45,952 nucleotides of DNA from BTUB01 sp964392765 (GTDB lineage Bacteria > Babelota > Babeliae > Babelales > Vermiphilaceae), in the NCBI GenBank assembly GCA_964392765.1, contig CAYMRF010000004.1, forward strand, positions 1-45,952, written 5' to 3'. Made by a program: the position numbers and the translations under genes. Shown piece after piece: positions 24,967-33,697 of the stretch (its first letter is position 1; each line of letters begins with the position of its first letter). The notes beneath the pieces were generated by a model, which did no database searches, was not told the DNA's origin, and saw only the letters and a program-made list of their open reading frames with translations.

Positions 24967-26590
24967 TGCGATCGTTAATTAAAACGCGCTCAGCAATCTG
25001 CTCAAAAAGTGGTGCTGCTACCCCAGAGGCATATAAATCTTTTTGAGCAACCTCTTTTACAAAAACCACAATCACTTTTTGATAGCCATCTTTTTCTACA
25101 ATGCCAGAGCAGGTGAAAATATTGCGATCGGGATTATAGTGGCCATTTTCCAGCATATTTGCCGTGCCCGTTTTGCACATAATGCGGTAGCCACGTATTT
25201 GTGCTTTTTTTGCAGTACCTGTTGCGGTTGTTTTTTCTAATAGATCCTTAGTTGTTGTGATCGTTTCATCAGAATATAATTTCTGTTTTTTTCCTATCAT
25301 TGGTGCATCATAATCAAGGCGGGGGTCGATCCAATAACCGCCATTAGCGATTATGCAAAATGCACGCGCAAGCTGGAGAAGATTTGCAGAAACTTCATAG
25401 CCATATGAAAGAGAAATAATAGATTGCTTTGACCAGCGAGAGGGGTGATTAATAAATCCTTTATTTTCCCCGGGAAAGGGAATACCGCTTTTTTTACTGA
25501 ATCCCAGTTTCATATAATGATCATATAATTTAGTACCAACGCGTTGAGCTACTTGCGCAATACCAATATTATTAGAAGTGGTGATTACTTCTTCAAAAGG
25601 AATAATTCCTGCAGCGTGCACGGTGTTAATTTTTCTGCCATCGATGTATGCAGTCTCTGCATTTTTACAATCGATTAGTTCATCGGGAGTTACCACTTTT
25701 TCTTCAAGCGCTGCAATAGCGCAGGGTATTTTGAAAACTGAGCCTAATTCATACGCTTCCGTTACCGAGGTATTTTTAGTAATAGAAAGATCTTTCTCGG
25801 CAAAATTATTGGGGTTAAAACTCGGATAATTAGTCATTGCGAGAATATCGCCGGTATTTGGATCCATAATAATCACCGCGCCTTCTTTAGCCCGATATTT
25901 ATCAATGGTATCTTGCAGCGCTTCGTACGCTAAAAACTGCAAATCGCTATCAATGGTGAGCCGCAGTGGCTTTGCATTAAGGCCCGCTTGGGTGGTTTCT
26001 TTGGTAAAATAGAAATGGCCTGAGCGCGCATCTTTTTCTAAGGTAACCGTGCTGGGCGTACCGGCAAGTTGCTTATCAAATTGCAGTTCAAGGCCAAATA
26101 AGCCTTTGTTATCAATATCAGTGATGCCAATTAATGATGCAGCTGCAGGAAGAGGATAAAAGCGATTAGGTTCTGCAAGAATTTTAATATCGCTAATGCC
26201 GCTATTATTAATCAATTCAATTTGTTCGGGCGTTAATTTTCGTTGAATATAAAGAAAATGAGAATTCCTATGAGTCTTTAAACGTTCAAGCGCAGTAGGA
26301 AAGTGTTTTGCTAAAAATCTTTCTAATTCTGCGCGCATCTCCAATTGGCGCGGCAGCATGAAGGCTGCTAAGGTATCTTTATTGATTGCTAGGAAATTTT
26401 TTCCCGTGCGATCCAGCACTACGCCGCGCGGCGGATAATTAGTGATGCTCACATGATATTGTTTCTCACCTAGTTGGGTGAAAAAATTATGCTGAAATAA
26501 TTGCAAGTATATGAGATTGCCCAATACTATCAGATAGCAAAGGCAGAAGAAAAAGAAGATCAATGTTCCACGAATTTTATATACTTGCAT
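24956..26590 (-). CDS. ftsI: Penicillin-binding protein, FtsI/PBP2 class (class B transpeptidase)
   Basis: 544 residues from the ATG at 26590, which has GGAG 8 bases upstream; a longer reading from 26674 would translate a palindromic repeat and is rejected. One N-terminal membrane span (about 5-27), the pedestal domain starting YPPRGVVLDRTG, then the transpeptidase with the acyl-enzyme SVFK (Ser about 284), SNN and KTGTAN. It cross-links septal peptidoglycan. The upstream gene is ftsL-like, as expected for a division operon, but mraZ/mraW and mur genes are not adjacent. Confidence 0.93.
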   Translation of the reverse strand: MQVYKIRGTLIFFFFCLCYLIVLGNLIYLQLFQHNFFTQLGEKQYHVSITNYPPRGVVLDRTGKNFLAINKDTLAAFMLPRQLEMRAELERFLAKHFPTALERLKTHRNSHFLYIQRKLTPEQIELINNSGISDIKILAEPNRFYPLPAAASLIGITDIDNKGLFGLELQFDKQLAGTPSTVTLEKDARSGHFYFTKETTQAGLNAKPLRLTIDSDLQFLAYEALQDTIDKYRAKEGAVIIMDPNTGDILAMTNYPSFNPNNFAEKDLSITKNTSVTEAYELGSVFKIPCAIAALEEKVVTPDELIDCKNAETAYIDGRKINTVHAAGIIPFEEVITTSNNIGIAQVAQRVGTKLYDHYMKLGFSKKSGIPFPGENKGFINHPSRWSKQSIISLSYGYEVSANLLQLARAFCIIANGGYWIDPRLDYDAPMIGKKQKLYSDETITTTKDLLEKTTATGTAKKAQIRGYRIMCKTGTANMLENGHYNPDRNIFTCSGIVEKDGYQKVIVVFVKEVAQKDLYASGVAAPLFEQIAERVLINDRIIV

Positions 26591-26612
26591 TGTTAAACTC
26601 CACACATCCTGC

Positions 26613-26662
26613 CCTTCGACAAGCTCAGGATGAAATCCGAAATGAAGCTTTCGTATCGAAGG
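26613..26662. repeat. Palindromic dispersed-repeat-like element between ftsL and ftsI
   Basis: CCTTCGA at 26613-26619 and TCGAAGG at 26656-26662 enclose 36 bases including the core CAAGCTCAGGATGAAATC. The core CTTCGACAAGCTCAGGA is a motif I recognise from dispersed palindromic repeats in many unrelated genomes (it gives HPELVEG when translated). Only this copy is in the window. Confidence 0.65.
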
Positions 26663-26663
26663 A

Positions 26664-26930
26664 CTATACTTCAATTTTTTTTATCTGTGCAATCTTTACC
26701 GGTTTTAAATCCAATTTGTTTACTGCAAACTGTTTCACTAATGCGCGATCATGCACTGTTTGCAAATCATGCGTGAGTTCTCGCTTACGCTTTTCTAGTG
26801 CGGCAATTTCAGTATCAATTTTTTGTTTCACATAAGAAAGCTTTGTTACTTGGCTTTGCTTATGAATGTGGAGCATAACAAATGCGAGATTTGCGCTCAC
26901 AAAAATAGCTACAAATGTTGATCGTTTCAT
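26664..26930 (-). CDS. ftsL: FtsL/DivIC-like cell division protein
   Basis: 88 residues from the ATG at 26930; a GTG four codons earlier is possible. Short cytoplasmic head, one membrane span (VAIFVSANLAFVMLHI, about 6-21), then a coiled-coil region (VKQKIDTEIAALEKRKRELTHD) and a short tail: the FtsL/FtsB/DivIC layout. The position directly before ftsI supports FtsL. FtsL sequences are poorly conserved, so the name rests on topology and context. Confidence 0.7.
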   Translation of the reverse strand: MKRSTFVAIFVSANLAFVMLHIHKQSQVTKLSYVKQKIDTEIAALEKRKRELTHDLQTVHDRALVKQFAVNKLDLKPVKIAQIKKIEV

Positions 26931-27009
26931 AGGTATTCTCACTTTTTACTTTTTATTATTGTTTACAAAAGTGAATCTCAAAAAGCAATGTTATTAAATA
27001 TATAATAAT

Positions 27010-27537
27010 TTATGGCGCTGTTTGATGTGCTTTTTCTTTTGCTTGGGCAATCAGCTGCGTGATTGCCAGATGATTGGCATGTTTATTTTTTGCATCTCGG
27101 TTACTTAACCCTAATCGTACATGCTCAGCACCATGATATGCGCCACCGGTTGCCGCAGCAAGTGCTAAAAGCGCTTGCTGCCCCGAAGGCCAATTACCGG
27201 TAGAAAATGCTTTATAGGCAGAGTAACCCAATGGACCCCAAGTCGCGGCAAACGTAAGTAAAGAAATAGTAATTCTTCGATAGCAATCGAAATTATTTAA
27301 ACTTTGAATTGCTTCTTCTTTTTCTGGTATTAATCTTTGGGCAAGTTGATGAGCCTGTTCTAAATCGACTGGTTGCGTTATTAAACGATTTTGCTCCGAT
27401 AAAGCTGCTTGCTCTTTTGATTGTTGAAGAATTTTTTTCACTTTTTGTAGATCAGAATGCTCAATCGCATCTTTCAATTCAGGATGCATTGCCACTATTG
27501 GCGCGCAATAGAAAATAAGAAATATTATTTTTTTCAT
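27010..27537 (-). CDS. Exported protein with two membrane segments, paralogue of the 30437 product
   Basis: 175 residues. Signal peptide ends IVA at about residue 16, then Met. The start of the mature part (HPELKDAIEHSDLQKVKKIL) looks like half of an ankyrin repeat. After a helical stretch a conserved NNFDCYRR motif precedes two hydrophobic segments (about 92-112 and 122-138), then GLSNRDAKNKHANHL and a helical tail. The second half matches the gene at 30437: NNFD(C/F)Y(R/K)R, TG, and LS/FSN-DAK-K. No known family; membrane protein, role unknown. Confidence 0.68.
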   Translation of the reverse strand: MKKIIFLIFYCAPIVAMHPELKDAIEHSDLQKVKKILQQSKEQAALSEQNRLITQPVDLEQAHQLAQRLIPEKEEAIQSLNNFDCYRRITISLLTFAATWGPLGYSAYKAFSTGNWPSGQQALLALAAATGGAYHGAEHVRLGLSNRDAKNKHANHLAITQLIAQAKEKAHQTAP

Positions 27538-27682
27538 CGTTGTCCCTTTCCCTTATTGATAAGAATAAAGAGCCTGAACAAGTAAAAACAAGAGCTTGAG
27601 GCGTGTGGGTAAATGAAGGCCCTTCTTTTTTTTCAAATTTTCACAAAAATCCTTTTTGCAACGCTACTTTATTTAATTTTTT

Positions 27683-27739
27683 TAGAAATCGTTGAATCGT
27701 TTTTTTTTTTTTCTATCGTCAGACTGTAACGATTTTCTA
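27683..27739. promoter_or_regulatory. 13-T homopolymer between imperfect inverted repeats upstream of the beta-helix gene
   Basis: A run of 13 T (27700-27712) sits between TAGAAATCGTT (27683-27693) and AACGATTTTCTA (27728-27739), an inverted repeat with one extra base. It ends about 52 bases before the start codon at 27765. The 227-base gap 27538-27764 holds nothing else I recognise. Confidence 0.45.
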
Positions 27740-27764
27740 ATACTTAAAAAAAGGAGTTGTAGAT

Positions 27765-30368
27765 ATGAAATCTATAACTAAATTGAGCATGTTTTCATTA
27801 TTGAGCATGCTTGCTTTCACTGCGAGCGCAGAAGAAGCAGAGACTCGGGGAAAAACAGAAAAATGTATTTTGCAAAAAGTGTGCTCGATCGATGCGCGCT
27901 TGCAGTGCAGCAACGCCATATCATTTGGCAGCGCTGACATTAATAAGCCGGGCGGATATGTGATCACACAGCCGGGGGTTTATTGTTTAAAAGAAGATGT
28001 GGTATTTAATCCGACTCTGAGCACTATTGCACCAGTAGCTCCAACCGCTCCTTATGATTCTTTAGCTCAAACTACCGTACAGGCGGCAATTACTATTAGA
28101 TCTTCAAACGTTGTTGTATTGATGGGCGATCATAGATTATCCCAAGCTGGTGCTGGAACCTCCACACAAGTTCCTTTTGTGGTTGGTATTTTAATTCCAG
28201 ATACAATCCCAAATGATCCATTCGACTCTACTGCGGGCCTACAATCTATTTATATTAAGGGCGGAGATCCTGCTATTATTGATGGCTTTTCAATGTATGG
28301 TATTCGTATATTTGGGCACAACTCTGATATTCGCTTAAGCAATTTAACCGTTAAGAATTGTGGAGTACTCGCATCAGTGCCGGCGACCGGGCCAAGAGCA
28401 ACTGCATATGGCTTCCCCTATATTCCTCATAATTCAACAACCGTAGGATATGGCGTGCCATTTGGCGTAGGTGGAGTAGTGATTGGTGAGAGCGCATCAT
28501 TTGGTATGGGTCCGGTATTCTTCACGCAGAATGTGGCTCCCACACGCCAAAATCGTTTAGAATCAGTAATTCTTGATAACGTAGTATGCATAGACAATTA
28601 TATGAATGGGTTGGTATTAGTTAACTCAACCGATAACACTATTAATGCTTGCCATATTGATGATACTTTCTCAAATGATCCGGGCATTACTAACGCGGTA
28701 ATTACAAACGCTGTAGGCAATGGTACTACTGTAACGTATACATACACCAGTCCTGGCGTTAACTTTATTATTGCAGGTCAGGTAGTTTCTATTGTGGGTA
28801 TTAATCCATCGCAATACAATCTTTCGAATGTGAGAATTATAAGCACCACTCCGACTACCTTTACCGTTGCAAGCACTGCAACTGGTGCGTATGTGTCAGG
28901 CGGAAATGTTTTATCAGGGACTACTGATCCAGCAGCGCTGAGTATTGCTGGCATTGAGCCAATTGGGGCAGTTTTTGCTTTTGGTGATGTCATTGATATT
29001 CCCGGCATTCTTAATATGACGGTAAATGATTCAACCTTTAATAGAACCGCATACCGAGGTGATTTCACTACGGCGGCAGTAGGACTTACCTTTGTTGCTG
29101 AAGGTATTCATGATGTATTTTCGCGCGGTGTTACGTATACCAATTGTCAAATGAATGCAACCAGCAGTACCTTTTTCGGTGGTGGTGTATTAAATTATGG
29201 CTCGGCAAGTAATGAAGATAGCATGTTCATTAATTGTTCATTTAGCGGTGGCCGAGCATTAACGCAGATTAATGGTTTTCATCGTAGTGGCAATAATCCA
29301 ATCAATCCACCGGGTAGTATTTCATCCAGAAACACGGTTCTCATAAACTGTGTTTCCTCTGATAATCAGCAAATTGGTGATCAGCAATTATCAACACCTT
29401 TCGTAGTAAATGATTTTGGTATTGGCGTAGCTGTTGGATTTTTAATTGCATTTGCTAAAAACGTAACCATGGATGGATGCGTGGCATCAGATAATATTGC
29501 CAATGGCCCTCTTAGTGCATCTTCAATTTGTGCCGGCTTCGTGATCAGTGATTCAATTCGATTTGCTGGCGCAGATATCATCTGTGAAAACGTGGTTCTC
29601 AATAATTGCATTGCGCAACGTACCCTGGCTCGCAATGGTGGTCAAGCCCAAGGATTTAGATTTGTAAACGCGTTGGCGTTGCAAGTTCCACTTGCGCAAC
29701 AAACAACCAGAGCAATCTCGGTTGATAATTGTGTATCTTCAGGCAATCAAACTTTTGCAGTAACGGGCGCAGTAACAGGTGTTCAAGGTATTGCAAATGG
29801 TTATTACGTGCAACAAAACGGACAAACTGGCGTTGATCAATTTAGAAGTTGGCCAATATCATTTACTAATTCAAAAGCAATGCGTAATAAAGGGCCTCTT
29901 TCAATGTCTGCAACCGGGGCTGTTGCAGGGGTTGCTAATAGCACCATTTATTCTGCTGGTCTTTATATGTTAAATGCGCAGCGCCATAATGTATTTAATT
30001 GTGAATTTGATGATAATATCTATGGTGTGATGCTTCAACAGTGCGATCGTTGCACGGTTCGCGAATGCCGTTCTGATAATAATACCGATAATTTAGGCGC
30101 GGGCGAGGGATATACTGATCTTGGTCCAACGGGAACTCCGGCAAGCCTATCAATCAGTACTTCTACCTTTGAAAGAAATAATGCCTTTAAGAATGGTGCG
30201 GGCAATATTCATGATGGAACCAATGGCAACTATAATATTATTTATGGTCCAACCGGTCCGCGCGAAGCATTGCTAACGGGTCAGCTTTCTGTTCCTAATA
30301 GTTATACTGCAACTGTGAGCCAACCTAATTATTATGCCATTTCGCATAATCTTTCAGTTATTCAATAA
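27765..30368 (+). CDS. Secreted right-handed parallel beta-helix protein
   Basis: 867 residues. Signal peptide ends ASA at about residue 24. From about residue 60 onward, short repeated strands with Asn/Cys ladders (VDNCVSSGNQTF, VLINCVSSDNQ, FNCEFDDNIYGVMLQQCDRCTVRECRSDNN) form a pectate-lyase-like beta-helix. The early part carries GGYVITQPGVYCLKEDVVF, a lead-in typical of such proteins. About residues 310-385 are a separate inserted domain (VTYTYTSPG, ISTTPTTFTVAS, GAYVSGG). No lyase catalytic residues recognised. Probably a surface or secreted adhesin/glycan-binding protein. SD AAAGGAG. Confidence 0.85.
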   Translation: MKSITKLSMFSLLSMLAFTASAEEAETRGKTEKCILQKVCSIDARLQCSNAISFGSADINKPGGYVITQPGVYCLKEDVVFNPTLSTIAPVAPTAPYDSLAQTTVQAAITIRSSNVVVLMGDHRLSQAGAGTSTQVPFVVGILIPDTIPNDPFDSTAGLQSIYIKGGDPAIIDGFSMYGIRIFGHNSDIRLSNLTVKNCGVLASVPATGPRATAYGFPYIPHNSTTVGYGVPFGVGGVVIGESASFGMGPVFFTQNVAPTRQNRLESVILDNVVCIDNYMNGLVLVNSTDNTINACHIDDTFSNDPGITNAVITNAVGNGTTVTYTYTSPGVNFIIAGQVVSIVGINPSQYNLSNVRIISTTPTTFTVASTATGAYVSGGNVLSGTTDPAALSIAGIEPIGAVFAFGDVIDIPGILNMTVNDSTFNRTAYRGDFTTAAVGLTFVAEGIHDVFSRGVTYTNCQMNATSSTFFGGGVLNYGSASNEDSMFINCSFSGGRALTQINGFHRSGNNPINPPGSISSRNTVLINCVSSDNQQIGDQQLSTPFVVNDFGIGVAVGFLIAFAKNVTMDGCVASDNIANGPLSASSICAGFVISDSIRFAGADIICENVVLNNCIAQRTLARNGGQAQGFRFVNALALQVPLAQQTTRAISVDNCVSSGNQTFAVTGAVTGVQGIANGYYVQQNGQTGVDQFRSWPISFTNSKAMRNKGPLSMSATGAVAGVANSTIYSAGLYMLNAQRHNVFNCEFDDNIYGVMLQQCDRCTVRECRSDNNTDNLGAGEGYTDLGPTGTPASLSISTSTFERNNAFKNGAGNIHDGTNGNYNIIYGPTGPREALLTGQLSVPNSYTATVSQPNYYAISHNLSVIQ

Positions 30369-30389
30369 GTATTTATAGATCTACAACTC

Positions 30390-30425
30390 GGGGCGCTTGC
30401 GTAACTGCGGCGCCCTTCATCTTTT
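30390..30425 (+). terminator. Hairpin terminator after the beta-helix gene
   Basis: GGGCGC/GCGCCC outer stem with an inner GCG-containing loop, then TTCATCTTTT. It lies just before the converging gene at 30437. Confidence 0.7.
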
Positions 30426-30436
30426 GTGAGAAAAAT

Positions 30437-30988
30437 TTAAGGCTGAATTGGTTCTTGCCGTTGTTGGCGTGCTTTTGCTTCAGCAATAAGATAGGCCATC
30501 ACGCGATGCTTATCATATTTTATTTTTGCATCGTGATTGCTAAAGCCGAGTTTACATTGTTCTAATGCATGGAATGATCCGGCTGCTGCAGCAATTGCCA
30601 AGGAGATAAAGATACTATTTGCCGGAAAATGATGGCCAGTAGTATACGCATCATAGAGAGAAAATCCCACCGGAGCTAATGCGGAAACTGCCGTACCGGC
30701 GCCAAGAAGCATTCTTTTATAAAAATCGAAATTGTTACGCGATCCGGCATTTTGTTTTTTTTGATCAAGCAATGTACCAGAAAACTTTTGAATCTCATTC
30801 AAATCGGCATCACGTCTTAAGAGTGCTGCGCTTGCATGCGATTCTAATTGTTGAGAAGTAGGATTAACTAATTCTTCCAATACCTCTTCAACTTCGTCCA
30901 CGGCATCATTCTTAAGCGCATCAACTAGTGCTAGTTGCATGCTAAAAATCGGAGAGCAACAGAGAACTAAGAGAGCTAATTTTTTCAT
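30437..30988 (-). CDS. Exported protein with two membrane segments, paralogue of the 27010 product
   Basis: 183 residues. Signal peptide ends IFS at about residue 16, then Met. A short ankyrin-like helix pair (LALVDALKNDAVDEVEEVLEEL) is followed by a hydrophilic stretch, then NNFDFYKRM, two hydrophobic segments (about 93-112 and 122-140) and GFSNHDAKIKYDKHR. Order and motifs are the same as in the gene at 27010, so an ancestral gene was duplicated. It lies 21 bases behind bamA on the same strand and may be co-transcribed with it. Confidence 0.68.
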   Translation of the reverse strand: MKKLALLVLCCSPIFSMQLALVDALKNDAVDEVEEVLEELVNPTSQQLESHASAALLRRDADLNEIQKFSGTLLDQKKQNAGSRNNFDFYKRMLLGAGTAVSALAPVGFSLYDAYTTGHHFPANSIFISLAIAAAAGSFHALEQCKLGFSNHDAKIKYDKHRVMAYLIAEAKARQQRQEPIQP

Positions 30989-31009
30989 ACGAATCTCAGA
31001 ATATAAGGA

Positions 31010-33571
31010 TTACCATTCATAGGCACTGTTAAAATGCACTTCATACGCAGGCTCGCCTTTACGTGGATCAAGTTTAAAGCCCCAATCAATTTTGATTGGC
31101 ATTGGTTGATAGATACGAATACCAAAGCCCACCGCATGGCGATAATTAAATCCATTATTGCGAATAAATTGGCGATTAGCATTAGTAACATACGGATTAT
31201 CCCAACCCGCACCGCCATCATAGAAGAATACGCCTTTCATATTCATATCAGGAGTAATTGGGAAGATTAATTCTGCATTTAAGAAAGTGGTTTTAGTTCC
31301 GCCAATAGAATCGCCGCGCGTTGCTTCACCAATTTGATCAAACACATTAAATTGCGGCCCAATTTCTCCAAATAAGAATCCTCGCACGCTGGCAGGACCA
31401 CCAATATGGAATAGTTCGCGATACGGAATCACTTTGCAATTAAATGGTGCAACTACGCCTAAATAGGCATGCAAGTGAAATACTAAATCATACGCACCAA
31501 TAAGCGCTGTATACCAATGGCCTTCAAAATCATATTTTTGGAACCCTAAGCAGCGACTACTAAAGTTAAAGGTAGTTTGTGCGCGTGCAAGCCAACTATA
31601 GCCGCCGGTAGGATGCATGGGATGGTTGCGCAGATCTTGGCCCATATGCACTGAGAATGATCCAAAATTTCCTGGCGTGAACAATTTACGCAAAATGAGA
31701 TTATATTGCGCTTCAGCAAACGCGCGCTCTGGTTGCTGTAATTCTAAAATAGTTGCTTTTGGTGGATCGGGCTGGTATTTAATGCTATCAATTCCTAATG
31801 CACCGCGAATAAAGGTATCGCGTAAAACGGAATTGCCCCATTGAGCTACAAATCCTGAAGTGAGGGTTAATCCTGTATCAACTTCGTTCACCGGAGTGGT
31901 GAAATTAAAATCTTCGTATGCAAGCCGTTTGTGATACACATCAAGTGCGCCCAAAATCGGCTTATCAAAGAGCCATGGTTGCGTGATATTAAACCCTAAA
32001 GAGAAATCTTCATGCGAGAATCTGCTATTAAGATTGCAGCGTATCCCCGTTCCCATAAGATTGGTATCACCCACATCAAGCTGCAAAGATGCACCTTTAA
32101 GCGGATCTCTAATACTGGCCGGGTTACCCGCAAATCCAAGTTGGAATCCTGCATGGCCCGTCTTTGCTTCTTTGAGCATTAAATCTAAATCAGCAGTATT
32201 TTCGCCGGTGCGGATAATTTTCCAATTCACCCCTTCGCGCTGATCAAAATAGCCTAATGCTTGAATACGCTCTTTTGATTGTTCCATGCGCGTATTGGTG
32301 AGTAGATCTCCTTCAGAAAACAGAATTTGTCTTCTAATAATTTTATCACGAGTTTTTTGGTTACCGCGGACCGTGAGCTTGCCCAATGTAATTTGATTTC
32401 CTAACTCACTATGGAATGCCAGATCTACCGTTTTGGCATCATCATTTGGATTGATTGAGGGCTCAATATGCGCATACATATAGCCAAAGCTACCCCAAAC
32501 TAATTCTAAGTTTTTGATAGCATCGATAATTTTTTCTCGTGAATAAAGATCGCCTGGTTTGATCGGCACTACTTGCAGAAGTTTTTCTTCGCAAATTAAA
32601 TCATTGCCCGGAGCACTTACTGATCCAATGGTGTAAAGATCGCCTTCTTGAATCTCAAAGAGAATGTTAAAATTGCCACATTCATCCATCTGAGGGGTAA
32701 TGGAAGCAACTTTTGCCATTAAATAGCCGTTACTTTGATAATACATTTCAATAGCATGTTTATCACCTTCAAGGCGCTCAGGCAAGTACGTGCCTGATTT
32801 ATCCATAAAGCTGAGCAACCAATCTTCGCGTGTATACATAATGCTGCGCAATGTTTTGCCGCTTACATGATGATTACCTTTAAATGAAATCTGCTTTACT
32901 AAAGATTTGGTTCCTTCATTAATATGAAATATCAAGGTGCCTTTACCGTTGGCATCAACAATTAATTCAGGATTAATCTCTGCATTATAATAGCCGCGTT
33001 CCAAATAAAGTTTTTTGATTGCTTGAGCGAATATCTTTAATTCTTCAGTATCAATGGCAGGAATATCATCATGAAATACTTTTTCATTAATCTCTTTTTC
33101 AGTAATGCAGGAATTGCCTTCAAAAATAATCTCTTTAACCGGAATTTTTTCTTCAACAATGATATAGAGATCAACGCTTTCATCATCTATTGGATCGGCC
33201 ATTATATTAACGGTTCTGAATCGCTTGAAATCGAAGTAAAGATTTCGAATTGTTTCGCGTGTTTTGAGAGGGTCAAATTTTTGGCCTTTGCGAAACGAGA
33301 TTTTATTAAGGATAGCCTGAATACTAACTTGTTGATTGCCTTGAATAATAATATTTCGAATAAGGCGCCCCGCCAGATCTTGAGCAGTGATTTCTTCTGC
33401 TTCTTCCTGGGTATCTGCTTTTGCGGAATCTTCAGATAAAACAATTTCGGATATTTCTTCTTGTTCTTGATTTTGTATTGGCGCTTCTTTGCAATTAACT
33501 GAAGCGATGTGTAATGCCGCCCCTATGCTTATACAAGCAATAAGATGCATTATTCTGCTCATGCTGGTCAT
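31010..33571 (-). CDS. bamA: Outer-membrane protein assembly factor BamA (Omp85)
   Basis: 853 residues from the ATG at 33571 (AGGAG 7 bases upstream). Signal peptide about 1-27. POTRA repeats run from about residue 65 to 440, each starting with an I-x-G-N strand (IIIQGNQQVS, IIFEGNSCIT, ISFKGNHHVS, LTVRGNQKTR). The barrel follows, with the lid-lock motif SVRGF near residue 725. It inserts beta-barrel proteins into the outer membrane, so the cell is diderm and the barrel at 6178 is a likely client. The protein ends in AYEW, aromatic as usual. Confidence 0.96.
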   Translation of the reverse strand: MTSMSRIMHLIACISIGAALHIASVNCKEAPIQNQEQEEISEIVLSEDSAKADTQEEAEEITAQDLAGRLIRNIIIQGNQQVSIQAILNKISFRKGQKFDPLKTRETIRNLYFDFKRFRTVNIMADPIDDESVDLYIIVEEKIPVKEIIFEGNSCITEKEINEKVFHDDIPAIDTEELKIFAQAIKKLYLERGYYNAEINPELIVDANGKGTLIFHINEGTKSLVKQISFKGNHHVSGKTLRSIMYTREDWLLSFMDKSGTYLPERLEGDKHAIEMYYQSNGYLMAKVASITPQMDECGNFNILFEIQEGDLYTIGSVSAPGNDLICEEKLLQVVPIKPGDLYSREKIIDAIKNLELVWGSFGYMYAHIEPSINPNDDAKTVDLAFHSELGNQITLGKLTVRGNQKTRDKIIRRQILFSEGDLLTNTRMEQSKERIQALGYFDQREGVNWKIIRTGENTADLDLMLKEAKTGHAGFQLGFAGNPASIRDPLKGASLQLDVGDTNLMGTGIRCNLNSRFSHEDFSLGFNITQPWLFDKPILGALDVYHKRLAYEDFNFTTPVNEVDTGLTLTSGFVAQWGNSVLRDTFIRGALGIDSIKYQPDPPKATILELQQPERAFAEAQYNLILRKLFTPGNFGSFSVHMGQDLRNHPMHPTGGYSWLARAQTTFNFSSRCLGFQKYDFEGHWYTALIGAYDLVFHLHAYLGVVAPFNCKVIPYRELFHIGGPASVRGFLFGEIGPQFNVFDQIGEATRGDSIGGTKTTFLNAELIFPITPDMNMKGVFFYDGGAGWDNPYVTNANRQFIRNNGFNYRHAVGFGIRIYQPMPIKIDWGFKLDPRKGEPAYEVHFNSAYEW

Positions 33572-33629
33572 TTATACACTCCTGGAGGGTCCTTAAAAGA
33601 TGAGTTTAATAATACTTGTTTTTTAGGAA

Positions 33630-33659
33630 TTGAACAGTCTGGGCTTATTATGTTATAGT
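33630..33659 (+). promoter_or_regulatory. Promoter with extended -10 for cysS
   Basis: TTGAAC at 33630-33635, 18-base spacer, TGT-TATAGT with -10 at 33654-33659. It leaves a short leader of about 30 bases before the ATG at 33698. It lies in the divergent bamA/cysS gap. Confidence 0.6.
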
Positions 33660-33697
33660 GTGCAGAAAGAGAAATTCACTCAAAATAAGCGAATTTT

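Noticed and set aside
26591..26674. N-terminal extension of ftsI
   Set aside because: It would translate the palindromic repeat, and a good SD precedes the ATG at 26590.
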